Assembly (NCBI RefSeq): GCF_024227715.1
Contig: NZ_CP100449.1
Coordinates: forward strand, 62,001 to 126,000
DNA: 64,000 bases
Direction: 5' to 3'
Origin: Halomarina litorea
Lineage (GTDB): Archaea > Halobacteriota > Halobacteria > Halobacteriales > Haloarculaceae
Shown here in pieces: positions 8,064 through 15,720 of the stretch. The notes beneath the pieces are model-generated. The model saw only the letters and a list, made by a program, of their open reading frames with translations, ran no database searches and was not told the DNA's origin. The first letter of the stretch is position 1; each line of letters begins with the position of its first letter. Both the position numbers and the translations under genes were made by a program.

Positions 8064-8629
8064 GCAGGCCGCGGCTGCGGACAGTCGTCGCCGACACGAG
8101 TGCGCTGGTCAGTCTCGCTGTCCCACGAGCCGACGCAGCCTATGACACCGACACCGCGCCGGACCCGCTCCAGTATCTCCTCACCTCGTGTGACGTCTCC
8201 GTGCCGCCGGAAGTCGTGGCAGAGCTCCGTGACATGGCCCAGTACCAGGACATCCACGGCGCTGCAGCGTCCAACGTTCTCACTGCTCGCGACCACTACA
8301 CGGTTGACGACCCCTATGAGCGAGTCGACACGCCCGAGTCGCGACCGACGTTCGGCCTCGACGACGGTGAAACCGACGGCATCGTGCTCGCGAACTCCCT
8401 CGATGTCGACGGGTTTCTGACCGACGAGTTCGGCGGGACGAATTTCGCGCTCATCCATGCAGTCTTGCAGGGCCCGCGTATCGTCCCGACACCACGGTTG
8501 CTCTGTGATTACGCCCGCAACGACCACATGGCCCACGAAGAGGCACAGACGCTCATCGTAACCATTATCCCGCATCGGAGTTGGGAGAGCAGCCCCTACG
8601 TCGCTCAATTATTGGCTCTCTTGGAGTAG
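8060..8629 (+). CDS. PIN-domain toxin-like nuclease
   Basis: This 189-residue protein has the spaced acidic residues of PIN ribonucleases: VADTSALVSL at the N-terminus, VPPEVVAELRDM near residue 54, FGLDDGETDGIVLA in the middle and DGFLTDEFGGTNFAL towards the end. PIN toxins cleave tRNA, rRNA or mRNA in a Mg-dependent way. It overlaps the upstream RHH gene by four bases. It is longer than a typical VapC (about 130 residues) and belongs to the longer haloarchaeal PIN type. The RNA target is unknown. Confidence 0.75.
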   Translation: MSRPRLRTVVADTSALVSLAVPRADAAYDTDTAPDPLQYLLTSCDVSVPPEVVAELRDMAQYQDIHGAAASNVLTARDHYTVDDPYERVDTPESRPTFGLDDGETDGIVLANSLDVDGFLTDEFGGTNFALIHAVLQGPRIVPTPRLLCDYARNDHMAHEEAQTLIVTIIPHRSWESSPYVAQLLALLE

Positions 8630-8689
8630 AATTACGTTCCGATTCCGGTGTCCCCGGTTGTTACGGTTTCGTAGCACGATGGTATTACC

Positions 8690-9022
8690 ATGACATACGC
8701 GAGTGTCAGCGTCAAGTTTCCAGTCGAGCTTGACACCGAAATCGGGCGGTTCCTCGATGAAACGGGAATCTACACGAACAAGAGCGAGTTCATCAAGGAG
8801 GCCTGCCGCGCCCACCTCCGAGACCTCAACGACGACACGGCAATCGCTGCGCTTCGGCTGGAGCAGCTACTCGCGCAGGCAGAACAGAGCCGCGAGTCCG
8901 ATAGTGAGATCGACGCCGAGCTCGCGGCGCTCGGGGAGAACATCGATTCGGACGACCTCGAACGAGCTGTCGAAGAAGCACGTGAGGAAACCTCCGATCA
9001 AGTGTACGGGTCGGATGTGTGA
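8690..9022 (+). CDS. RHH (CopG-like) regulator without an adjacent toxin
   Basis: The 110-residue protein opens with a clear RHH domain (YASVSVKFPVELDTEIGRFL, then TNKSEFIKEACRAHLRDL), followed by a Glu/Asp-rich helical tail. Such proteins are often VapB-type antitoxins, but no PIN or RelE gene follows: the next gene is a zinc-ribbon protein. It is either an orphan antitoxin that could act against the PIN protein just upstream or a plain repressor. The spacing of 60 bases from the PIN gene allows co-transcription. Confidence 0.7.
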   Translation: MTYASVSVKFPVELDTEIGRFLDETGIYTNKSEFIKEACRAHLRDLNDDTAIAALRLEQLLAQAEQSRESDSEIDAELAALGENIDSDDLERAVEEAREETSDQVYGSDV

Positions 9023-9128
9023 GGATTTCTGAAGATGGGTTGTCTTGCCACGACAGTCCGCTTGACATCGTGTGAGTTAGTGGCACTGACGCCACATATT
9101 AAAAGCGACAGCGATACTCGGTGTCGGT

Positions 9129-9476
9129 ATGGAGTGCCCGGCGTGTGGCAGTCCCGTCACAATGGAAGTAGGGCCCGACCAACCACTCTCAGCATCAGTG
9201 GCGGATGCACTGCTCGCCGCCGACGAAGACGAGCAGATCATCGTGGCCCGGAACTGCTGGGCGTGTGGCTGGACTGAGGAGCGGTCAGTGGTCATTGATT
9301 CGATCGAGACAACCGAGGGTGATGCCGACGCTGTTGAGCGAGCCGCGCTTCTCGACGATATTACGCGTGAGGCCACGGCAATCGACAGTCTCGCGACGCT
9401 CGAAGATGCTCTCGCGGAGATTCGCCGTCTCGAGCCGACAACGTCTGACTCAGCTGACGACCTCGACGGTGACTAG
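9129..9476 (+). CDS. Zinc-ribbon protein of unknown function
   Basis: A two-half zinc ribbon is visible: MECPACGSPV at the N-terminus and NCWACGWTEERSV about 40 residues later, each with C-x2-C. The C-terminal half is an acidic helix rich in Asp, Glu and Ala. The 115-residue protein is cytoplasmic. It is followed nine bases later by another small uncharacterised gene, so the two form a pair. I do not recognise the family. Confidence 0.65.
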   Translation: MECPACGSPVTMEVGPDQPLSASVADALLAADEDEQIIVARNCWACGWTEERSVVIDSIETTEGDADAVERAALLDDITREATAIDSLATLEDALAEIRRLEPTTSDSADDLDGD

Positions 9477-9485
9477 GTACCCTTC

Positions 9486-9812
9486 ATGACCGATACCGAT
9501 GCCCTCTATGACATTCGTGAACGTACGGGGGATCCAGCCCATGCGTCGGTCGACGTAATCGAACTCGTATTCGAGCGAGCACGGAACCAGCGAGAAGACC
9601 ACCAGGACGCACATTTCGATGAGGGCATGGCTGCTGTCGTTGGTCGATATGGCGAAGACATCGTGCGAACCGTCATCCATCGAGTACTCGTCGAACACTA
9701 CCCGTTTCGGACAGCCACGGTCGACCTCGATATGCGCAACATCGATGGCGTTCGAATCGGCACGACGGCTGGCTGGTTCCTTGAGGAATTGAACGCGGAA
9801 CCAGATAGTTGA
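9486..9812 (+). CDS. Small uncharacterised acidic protein
   Basis: This 108-residue protein starts nine bases after the zinc-ribbon gene. It is helical and acidic, with RERTGDPAHASVDVIELVFER at the N-terminus and MRNIDGVRIGTTAGWFLEEL at the end. No catalytic motif, signal or membrane segment is seen. The pairing with a zinc-ribbon protein in accessory DNA suggests a plasmid-type small operon; the function is unknown. Confidence 0.55.
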   Translation: MTDTDALYDIRERTGDPAHASVDVIELVFERARNQREDHQDAHFDEGMAAVVGRYGEDIVRTVIHRVLVEHYPFRTATVDLDMRNIDGVRIGTTAGWFLEELNAEPDS

Positions 9813-9823
9813 GACACCGTGCC

Positions 9824-10076
9824 TGAAAGCCCTCGGCCGCTCGGCATCCCGCGACCACGCGAGACTCCGTCTCGCTAGCTCCCGTTCGCTTCGCTCACGG
9901 GAACCCCGCTGCGCGCCTCGTTTCACTCGGTGCTAGCGGGGTCGGGGGACGACCGAGGCGGCCTCGCCCTTTCTGAGTCCACCAGGATATCGACTGTGTC
10001 AGTGAGCGTCGGGCCCGGTTGAGCGGTGTTTCTTAACGGCACGCCCCGCTCGCCGCTGCTGCCCTCCGCGTCGCTC
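9824..10076 (+). repeat. Long direct repeat, copy 1 (GAAAGCCCTCGGCCG family)
   Basis: This 253-base noncoding segment begins TGAAAGCCCTCGGCCGCTCG and ends GCCCTCCGCGTCGCTC. It is nearly identical to 10981-11185 but carries about 50 extra bases with two perfect hairpins (GCGAGAC/GTCTCGC and CCCGT/ACGGG stems). The outer part can fold back on itself (CGGCCGCTCGG against CCGAGGCGGCC, and AAAG against CTTT). Together with copy 2 it brackets the UPF0175/PIN module. Confidence 0.8.
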
Positions 10077-10137
10077 ATGACCAACCCCTTTGCAGACACA
10101 TTAATGAGCCCACCGCCCCTTCGTTCAGGTAGACCCC

Positions 10138-10368
10138 ATGGCTACTGATCGCCGCCGTAACGCCGTTGAGGACAGACAGGAGCTCGCGACCACGATCGGG
10201 CTCTACGTCCTTGGCGAGATTTCGCTCGGCAAGGCCGCCGAGCGGACCGGCGTGACTCGCTGGGAGATGGAAGAAATCCTCCAGGAAGCCGGTGTTGAGC
10301 TTCAGCTCGGCCCGCAATCCATGGACGACCTCGACGATGAAGTCGACGCGGCGCTCGACCTTGAATGA
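10138..10368 (+). CDS. UPF0175-family antitoxin
   Basis: The 76-residue protein matches UPF0175: an N-terminal helical part (LATTIGLYVLGEISLGKAAE), then the hallmark GVTRWEMEEILQEAGVELQL with an HTH-like fold. Members are usually encoded before a PIN-like DUF3368 toxin and act as its antitoxin or regulator. That is the case here, with a 4-base ATGA overlap. The module is framed by direct repeats on both sides. Confidence 0.8.
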   Translation: MATDRRRNAVEDRQELATTIGLYVLGEISLGKAAERTGVTRWEMEEILQEAGVELQLGPQSMDDLDDEVDAALDLE

Positions 10369-10895
10369 GCGAGTCGTTTTCGCGTCCTGTTGTCCTCGAC
10401 GCGACCGTGCTCAGCAACTACGCGAGCACTAACTCCGTTGCCTGGCTAACAACGACGCTCGATGACCTCCAGACAGTTCCCGCTGTCCGAACCGAACTGG
10501 AGCAGGGCTGTGAGGTCGGCTATGCGTATCTGGAGCACGCAATCGATGTCCTTGAGTCAGGACGGATCGGGATTGCTACGACTGCACCGGAGCAGCTACA
10601 GCAGGACTATCCGGAGGTTCAGACCCGTCTCGATCCCGGTGAAGCCGAAGCCCTTGTGGCTGCGCACACAGCTGCCGGGACGCTCGTGACGGATGACGGG
10701 CCTGCCCGAGCGCTCGCGGCCGACTACGACATTGCACTCACCGGGTCAATCGGCTTGCTGGTTCGCGGCGTCGTTCTCGAGGATTTGACGGTCGAGACGG
10801 CGGATGAGTGGCTTACGACGTGGATCGAGGAGCGGAACTACTACTCACCGATCGACAGCGTGACTGCGGTTCTTCCTGACGACTTCGAAGAATAA
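10365..10895 (+). CDS. PIN-like toxin (DUF3368 type)
   Basis: This 176-residue protein has PIN acidic motifs: VVLDATVLSNYA at the N-terminus, VRTELEQGCEVG, LDPGEAEALVAAH and LVTDDGPARALA. A late LTGSIGLLVRGV segment is typical of DUF3368 proteins that accompany UPF0175 partners. Expected activity is Mg-dependent RNA cleavage, held in check by the upstream antitoxin. The gene overlaps its partner by four bases, confirming an operon. Confidence 0.78.
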   Translation: MSESFSRPVVLDATVLSNYASTNSVAWLTTTLDDLQTVPAVRTELEQGCEVGYAYLEHAIDVLESGRIGIATTAPEQLQQDYPEVQTRLDPGEAEALVAAHTAAGTLVTDDGPARALAADYDIALTGSIGLLVRGVVLEDLTVETADEWLTTWIEERNYYSPIDSVTAVLPDDFEE

Positions 10896-10980
10896 CCAGC
10901 CGTCTTCGTGATAGCACGGGAGTGGAGCGCAGGCCAGCACATACGAGAACGTACGCTGGTCAGGATCGGTGAACCAATCC

Positions 10981-11185
10981 CGAAAGCCCTCGGCCGCTCG
11001 GCATCCCGCACCCCTCGCTGCGCGCCTCGTTTCACTCGGTGCTAGCGGGATCGGGGGACGACCGAGGCGGCCTCGCCCTTTCTAAGTCCGCCAGGCTATC
11101 GGTTGTGTCAGTGAGCGTCGGGCCCGGTTGAGCGGTGTTTCTTAACGGCACGCCCCGCTCGCCGCTGCCGCCCTCCGCGTCGCTC
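10981..11185 (+). repeat. Long direct repeat, copy 2
   Basis: This 205-base copy of the 9824-10076 repeat is in the same orientation, differing by a handful of substitutions and lacking the hairpin insert. It follows the PIN stop by 85 bases, so the UPF0175/PIN pair lies exactly between two copies. The spurious reading frame on the minus strand (starting MKRGAQRG) is a by-product of the repeat. Confidence 0.8.
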
Positions 11186-11676
11186 GCGACCGACCATTCC
11201 GGGCATGCGGGCGCTCTCCGCACCGCCTGCGCCCGTTCCGGGCTAAAGTGAATCTGGTCTCGACGCCAGCATTAAGCGCGTTTTCGGTTGCGCCCCTCGC
11301 GGGCTTTCGCGTTCCAGCGCTTTGGGCCGTTCCGCGCGGCGAGCCACACCACGGCTCGCCGTGCTCACGACCGTCGCCCTGGACACGGACCCGCAGTCCG
11401 GGCCGGACGCGAGAAACGGCTTAACGCTGGCCGCTCGCTGCGGGCGGGTCACCGGGTCGCTCACTCCGTTCGCGCCCCGTGCCTCACCTCGCTGCGCTCG
11501 GTGAGACGGGCGCGCGGTGCTGGTTGGGTGGCCTCCCTATGGGGCGCTCGCGACGGCGCGAGCGAGAGCGCGCAGATGGGTCTGTCGGTTGTTGTCGTCG
11601 GAAAACCGCGATGTAGTCGCATCGCGGTGTCGGCGCGTGAGCGCCTTCGTCGGAAATCACCCTGTGAGTGATTCCA
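11186..11676 (+). other. Hairpin-rich noncoding leader before the gene at 11677
   Basis: About 490 bases lack a credible gene but contain a chain of perfect stems: GGCGAGCC/GGCTCGCC (11338-11360), CTCACC/GGTGAG (about 11482-11505), ACCGCGATG/CATCGCGGT (11605-11628), GGCGC/GCGCC (11632-11645) and AATCAC/GTGATT (11655-11673). The last ends four bases before the next ATG. This could be a structured leader RNA, a small RNA gene or a replication or segregation site. Confidence 0.45.
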
Positions 11677-11943
11677 ATGTCAAGTAACAACGCTACCAGT
11701 AATGTAGTTTCGATCGATGAACAGGCATTCGAAAAGGCGGACGAAGCGGCGGTCAATGAGGAGGGCTTCGAGGTCGTCGATGAGACGCCGGAGTTCCAGG
11801 CGACGGTGCAGATGGAGGTGCAGGCAAAGGTCGATGCGAACCACCCGGACGGGATTGTTCATGGCCGAGTGGAAGTGCAATTGGTAGTTCGTGGCCAAAG
11901 CGAGTACGAGCGGAACCAATTGTCACGTACTGCTGAACTGTGA
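11677..11943 (+). CDS. Small acidic protein of plasmid type, unknown function
   Basis: The 88-residue protein (ATG at 11677; an in-frame GTG lies nine bases upstream) is acidic, with SIDEQAFEKADEAAVNEEGF and VDETPEFQATVQMEVQAKVD segments and a beta-rich C-terminal half. No catalytic motif or membrane segment is visible. I have the impression of similar proteins on haloarchaeal plasmids but cannot name a family. It is preceded by an unusually structured leader and followed by the CBS-domain gene. Confidence 0.6.
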   Translation: MSSNNATSNVVSIDEQAFEKADEAAVNEEGFEVVDETPEFQATVQMEVQAKVDANHPDGIVHGRVEVQLVVRGQSEYERNQLSRTAEL

Positions 11944-11989
11944 GACAGGCATAACCGTCCTCCACCCCTCTCCCACTAGAGAGTTACTC

Positions 11990-13198
11990 ATGGATATCTC
12001 CGAGATCCTCTCCACAAAGTTCACCGAGTTCGATATTGGGACGCCGCTCTCGAAGGTCACCGGCGCATTCAAGAATCAAGAACTCGATGCCGTCGTGGTG
12101 ACTGACGGTGACGAATATCGTGGTGTCGTCAGCCGCCGACAGTTGGCTTCCTCGTCCAATCAGCCCTCTGCAAAGGTCGGCTCACAGGCCCAGCATGTCC
12201 CGACCGTCGAACGCACAGAGGACGTTCGGGAGGTCGCACGACTAATGATCGGTAGCGACGCAAAAACGCTTCCCGTGCTCGATGACAACCGCCCCGTCGG
12301 TGTGGTGACCGCAGATGCTGTTCTCGAGGCTGTCCGCCCCTTCCTCGATGCGGTGACCGTCGAAGACGCGTATTCGTCGACGCTGGTCAGCGCGAGCCCC
12401 GAAACGACAATTGGAAAAGCCCTCAACATGCTTCGGGAATCCGGTATCGCCCACCTCCCTGTTATCGACGGAGACGATCTCGTGGGGATGGTAAGCCTGT
12501 ACGACGTGATCGAATTCACGACACGAGGTGGGAGCAAGAGCCAGGGTGGATCGTCGGGGAGTGTCAGTGGCCGCGGGCGCGCTGGAGGCAGTCACGGTGG
12601 ATTCGGTGCCCGTGAGGGCGACTCCGACCGGATGCTCGATCTGCCGGTCCGGAATTTGATGTCCGATGCAGTGGTGACGGTTCGGCAAAGCGCCCCGCTC
12701 GATGAGGTCGTCGAAGCGATGTTCGAACATGAGATCTCATCGCTCGTCGTCACTGCCGACGAAACTGACGACCCGGTCGGAATCATCACGAAGACGGACG
12801 TCATTGGGGCGCTTACCTGGGAACGCGACGACCGGAACGCCGTGCAAGTGTTCGGACTCGACTTGCTAGAGGGAATGGACTACGACGACGTCTCCGCGTT
12901 GATCGAGAGTGTCACCTCGAAGTACGGCGAAATGAGCATCATCAAGGCCAGTATCGAACTGCAGGAGCATACGGAACAGAGCCGGGGCGTACCACTCGTA
13001 CTGGCACGGATTCGGCTGGTCACCGACCGCGGCTACTTTACGGCTGAGGGCGAAGGCTACGGTGCCACGCACGCCCTCCGTCTTGCCGCGAACACAATCG
13101 AACGTCAACTCCTCAAGGGGAAGACGTACGGCCAATCGAAGAAGCAATCCGACGCAGAGGCTCAAGAGCACCTCTACGGGTGGTGGCTCGGCGGGTAA
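11990..13198 (+). CDS. Four-CBS-domain protein fused to a ribosome-hibernation-like domain
   Basis: This 402-residue protein begins MDISEILSTKFTEF. Four CBS units follow: residues about 1-55 (ending YRGVVSRRQLA), 60-115 (RPVGVVTADAVLEAV), 120-180 (DDLVGMVSLYDVIEF) and 220-285 (DPVGIITKTDVIGAL), with a Gly/Ser/Arg-rich linker before the fourth. The last 115 residues (SIIKASIELQEHTEQ ... RIRLVTDRGYFTAEG ... THALRLAANTIERQLLKGK) look like the beta-alpha-beta-beta-beta-alpha fold of HPF/RaiA ribosome hibernation factors. CBS pairs usually bind adenine nucleotides, so energy-gated ribosome binding is a plausible role, by inference. Confidence 0.7.
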   Translation: MDISEILSTKFTEFDIGTPLSKVTGAFKNQELDAVVVTDGDEYRGVVSRRQLASSSNQPSAKVGSQAQHVPTVERTEDVREVARLMIGSDAKTLPVLDDNRPVGVVTADAVLEAVRPFLDAVTVEDAYSSTLVSASPETTIGKALNMLRESGIAHLPVIDGDDLVGMVSLYDVIEFTTRGGSKSQGGSSGSVSGRGRAGGSHGGFGAREGDSDRMLDLPVRNLMSDAVVTVRQSAPLDEVVEAMFEHEISSLVVTADETDDPVGIITKTDVIGALTWERDDRNAVQVFGLDLLEGMDYDDVSALIESVTSKYGEMSIIKASIELQEHTEQSRGVPLVLARIRLVTDRGYFTAEGEGYGATHALRLAANTIERQLLKGKTYGQSKKQSDAEAQEHLYGWWLGG

Positions 13199-13306
13199 CG
13201 GACTCCACACCCCTACAGAGATGGCTGCAAGGAGTCGATCGAAAGACAACCAGTGTGCGTCGGTTGGTAGGTGGTCTGTGAGAGACCGATTGCACCAATG
13301 GCGAAT

Positions 13307-13915
13307 CTAGTGATACCGTTGTTCGACCTCGAGCGCCTCGCGGACGGCGTCGTCGAAGTGTGTCCGTAGCTCGTCGCTGAATGCCTGGACGTGTGAATCC
13401 TGCTGTACTACTTCTAGCGAATCCCAGTCACCGGCTTCGGTTGCCGCATACAGTTGTGTGAACTTCCCCCCGTTGTTGCCGTACACAATGACGACCACAT
13501 ACGGCTTCATCTCTTCGGAGGCTTCGGGGGAGTGCCTCCCGCGCCACTCTTCGAGTTCGGTGACGCTCACCCGATCGAACGTCGTAAGCTCTGCGCTGAA
13601 TTCACCGGCCCCAAGGCGCTGAATCAGCTGTTCGCGATCCCATTCCCGTGACTCGTTGGTCTCGGTATCCCTTCCTATTACGGTCTCCTCGGTGATCGAT
13701 TCGATGCCCCAGTGTGTGAGTAGCGGTCCGGACATCTCAGCAGTTGACTGAGTACCGACGTCGCCTTCTTGGATACGGTCGCCTTCCTGAACACGGATAT
13801 ACCGTGGATTCGACACGGGGAGATCGATAAAGATCTCTTCCGGATCTACGTTGACCAGTGCTTCGACACCGTCGATCGTTCGCGTTTCTATCGTTTTCTT
13901 CGTATGTTCAGTCAT
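13307..13915 (-). CDS. Uncharacterised acidic protein
   Basis: I use the ATG at 13915 (MTEHTKKTIETRTIDG), giving 202 residues. The protein is acidic and soluble with no clear motif: beta-rich N-terminal half (IFIDLPVSNPRYIRVQEGDR) and a C-terminal alpha/beta half (EEMKPYVVVIVYGNNGGKFTQL). It faces the CBS gene convergently and stands alone. I do not recognise it. Confidence 0.6.
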   Translation of the reverse strand: MTEHTKKTIETRTIDGVEALVNVDPEEIFIDLPVSNPRYIRVQEGDRIQEGDVGTQSTAEMSGPLLTHWGIESITEETVIGRDTETNESREWDREQLIQRLGAGEFSAELTTFDRVSVTELEEWRGRHSPEASEEMKPYVVVIVYGNNGGKFTQLYAATEAGDWDSLEVVQQDSHVQAFSDELRTHFDDAVREALEVEQRYH

Positions 13916-14349
13916 AGTTGGTGGCTCTAGCGTACCGGACACAGCGAGCAGAAGGTGGGTCGACCTGACGTCCGTTCAATCGGGTGATCCACATCCGTCT
14001 GGCTGGCACGGACTGCGTCGACGAACGCCGTCACCGATTCGGCCGTACGGCTACCGTGTGTATACGCTATCGAGACGGTTCACTCTGTCGTCCGTTCCCA
14101 CAGGGAGACACAATTCCCACTCTCCAGAACAGCTATTCATCAAGATACGCCCATACCTCGAATTTCGGCCAGTAACACGGTGCTGCCGAGGAAGCGATAT
14201 CGATTTCTATTCGAGGAGTTTAACAGCATTGATCAACCAATCTTTGGTGACCAAACAATCAAGCAAGAGGTGTAACCTAATAGCGAGGCCGCCGTACCCA
14301 ACAGACAATGCGGGCACACCATCATGGAACGAAGTCGTTCATCGATTTC
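13916..14349. other. Intergenic gap, 434 bases
   Basis: No gene is supported. Open frames across it have random composition. The segment is AT-richer near 14190-14290 and probably contains the promoters of the two divergent neighbours. Confidence 0.4.
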
Positions 14350-14541
14350 ATGAGTACATACCTCCAGGACCATCCCAAACGCTGTCCAACGTGTGGAAAC
14401 GAAGCCCGTTCCCAGTCGGAGTGGCGGATCGAAAAGCGCGATGAGGACGGTCTCCACTTTGTGCACGCCTGTCCGGAGTGTGGAGCCGAGGAAGACGTAT
14501 TCTTAAATCTCGCACCGGAACACGAACGAACCAGACGGTAG
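14350..14541 (+). CDS. Small zinc-ribbon protein
   Basis: The 63-residue protein starts at ATG 14350 (MSTYLQDHPKRCPTCGNEAR). Two C-x2-C knuckles, CPTCG and CPECG, separated by about 30 residues form one zinc ribbon with a beta-strand-rich middle. Haloarchaea encode many such small zinc-finger proteins, several affecting biofilm formation or swarming, but the role of this one is not known. It stands alone. Confidence 0.7.
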   Translation: MSTYLQDHPKRCPTCGNEARSQSEWRIEKRDEDGLHFVHACPECGAEEDVFLNLAPEHERTRR

Positions 14542-14584
14542 TTGCATACCGAAAGCGGTCTGGCAAAAGGGACGAGACGAATCG

Positions 14585-15013
14585 TCAGCTCTGTGTTTGA
14601 CTGATGAACTCGTCGAGTGCGTCTTCGATGAGTGTCGCAACCCGTTCACTATATCGCCAGAGTGCTGCGTTGAGTCGCTCTTCGGCCTCGTCATCGAGTT
14701 CGTCTGCCCCACGAAGGACGGAGTCTTTGGTGATCTGGGGGTGGAACACACAAACGACGCCGAGTGAGGTATCCGAACTCGAGGTCCCCGCCGTGTGAAT
14801 GCCGTACTGATCGGTTCCCCAGACACCATCGCCGCCCTCTCGCTCCAGTTCGGAGTCGAGCGCATCGAGCAGCTGTACCTCTTTGGGGGAGAGGATGGGG
14901 TCGTCACCTTCGAACAGTTCAGTGTACGCTTCCATCCGAGCACTTCTCGTCCACTGGTCCAATTGAGAGCGTGCCCGTAGTACGAGCTGTCGTTCGTCTG
15001 AGAACTCGGCCAT
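14585..15013 (-). CDS. Uncharacterised haloarchaeal helical protein
   Basis: This 142-residue protein, MAEFSDERQLVLRARSQLDQ at the N-terminus, is mostly helical with a short central strand (GVVCVFHPQITKDSVLRGA) and a C-terminal helix (LNAALWRYSERVATLIEDAL). It is soluble and acidic. I recall a haloarchaeal domain of unknown function with this outline but cannot confirm it. It converges on the zinc-ribbon gene. Confidence 0.6.
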   Translation of the reverse strand: MAEFSDERQLVLRARSQLDQWTRSARMEAYTELFEGDDPILSPKEVQLLDALDSELEREGGDGVWGTDQYGIHTAGTSSSDTSLGVVCVFHPQITKDSVLRGADELDDEAEERLNAALWRYSERVATLIEDALDEFISQTQS

Positions 15014-15169
15014 GGTTCTAGAAGGGGTGCAAGGCGAATGAACGTTTGTACAACGTTTACGGATGGTAGGTGTGTCTGTGGTGATGGTGTACTTTAGTAG
15101 TCTCTATCACGGGCAGAGTATTCAAACGGACCCTCCATGTAAATCGAGTATGTCGGTGAGAGAGTAATC

Positions 15170-15619
15170 TTAGAACCCAACGGCGGTCAAGCGGAGTATG
15201 CCACAATCCTAGAAGCTATCGACATCCTCAGATATATCGCAGAGAGTTTGAGTCTCCCCTTCAGCCGGTGGGACGAACCCTATGTAACCGGACCGAGTCT
15301 CTATTTTATTGTCGTCGCTGACATCGATTTCGGTAAATATACCGACCCACTGGGAGACAACACGTGGCCCGTCGATCAGTGTCGGTCAGTCGCCATCTCA
15401 TCCAATGAGTTCATCGACGTAGCCCGCCTACTGTCGTTCATGGCGACGATTGTCTATCAAGGCGTGGACGACACCGTTTCGGAAGTGATCGACGATGAGA
15501 AGCTGAACTATCGAGAGGACCACTGGCAGATCCACCACGGCGATGATGAGTACACGTACATCCCCAGAGAACGCGTCTATACGGTGAAAATGACGGACCC
15601 ACACTTCGAAAACGAGTGA
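15170..15619 (+). pseudogene. Fragment resembling the N-terminal part of a DisA_N-type protein
   Basis: The frame is open from an in-frame stop near 15140, but the only start codon is a TTG at 15248; the upstream in-frame residues (ILEPNGGQAEYATILEAIDI) look like coding sequence without an ATG or GTG. Recognisable text is FSRWDEPYVTGPSLYFIVV and YTDPLGDNTWPVDQCRSVA, which I associate from memory with the region before the nucleotide-binding core of haloarchaeal diadenylate-cyclase-like proteins. The frame ends at 15619 without that core. I read it as a truncated remnant; the family assignment is tentative. Confidence 0.4.
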
Positions 15620-15720
15620 ATCGATTCACTCGGCCATGGCGCGTTCTCTGCAACAGCTTCGTGAAACACAAGGATCTCGGTATCTTTGCGTCGATGTTCA
15701 GGGGAGAGAGAACACAGAAA

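Noticed and set aside
9450-11035. Minus-strand ORFs beginning MKRGAQRG
   Set aside because: They are read from the dispersed noncoding repeat; the similarity between them reflects the repeat, not a protein family.
13851-14444. 197-codon + strand frame
   Set aside because: It starts antisense inside the gene ending at 13915 and has random composition; the real gene in this area starts at 14350.
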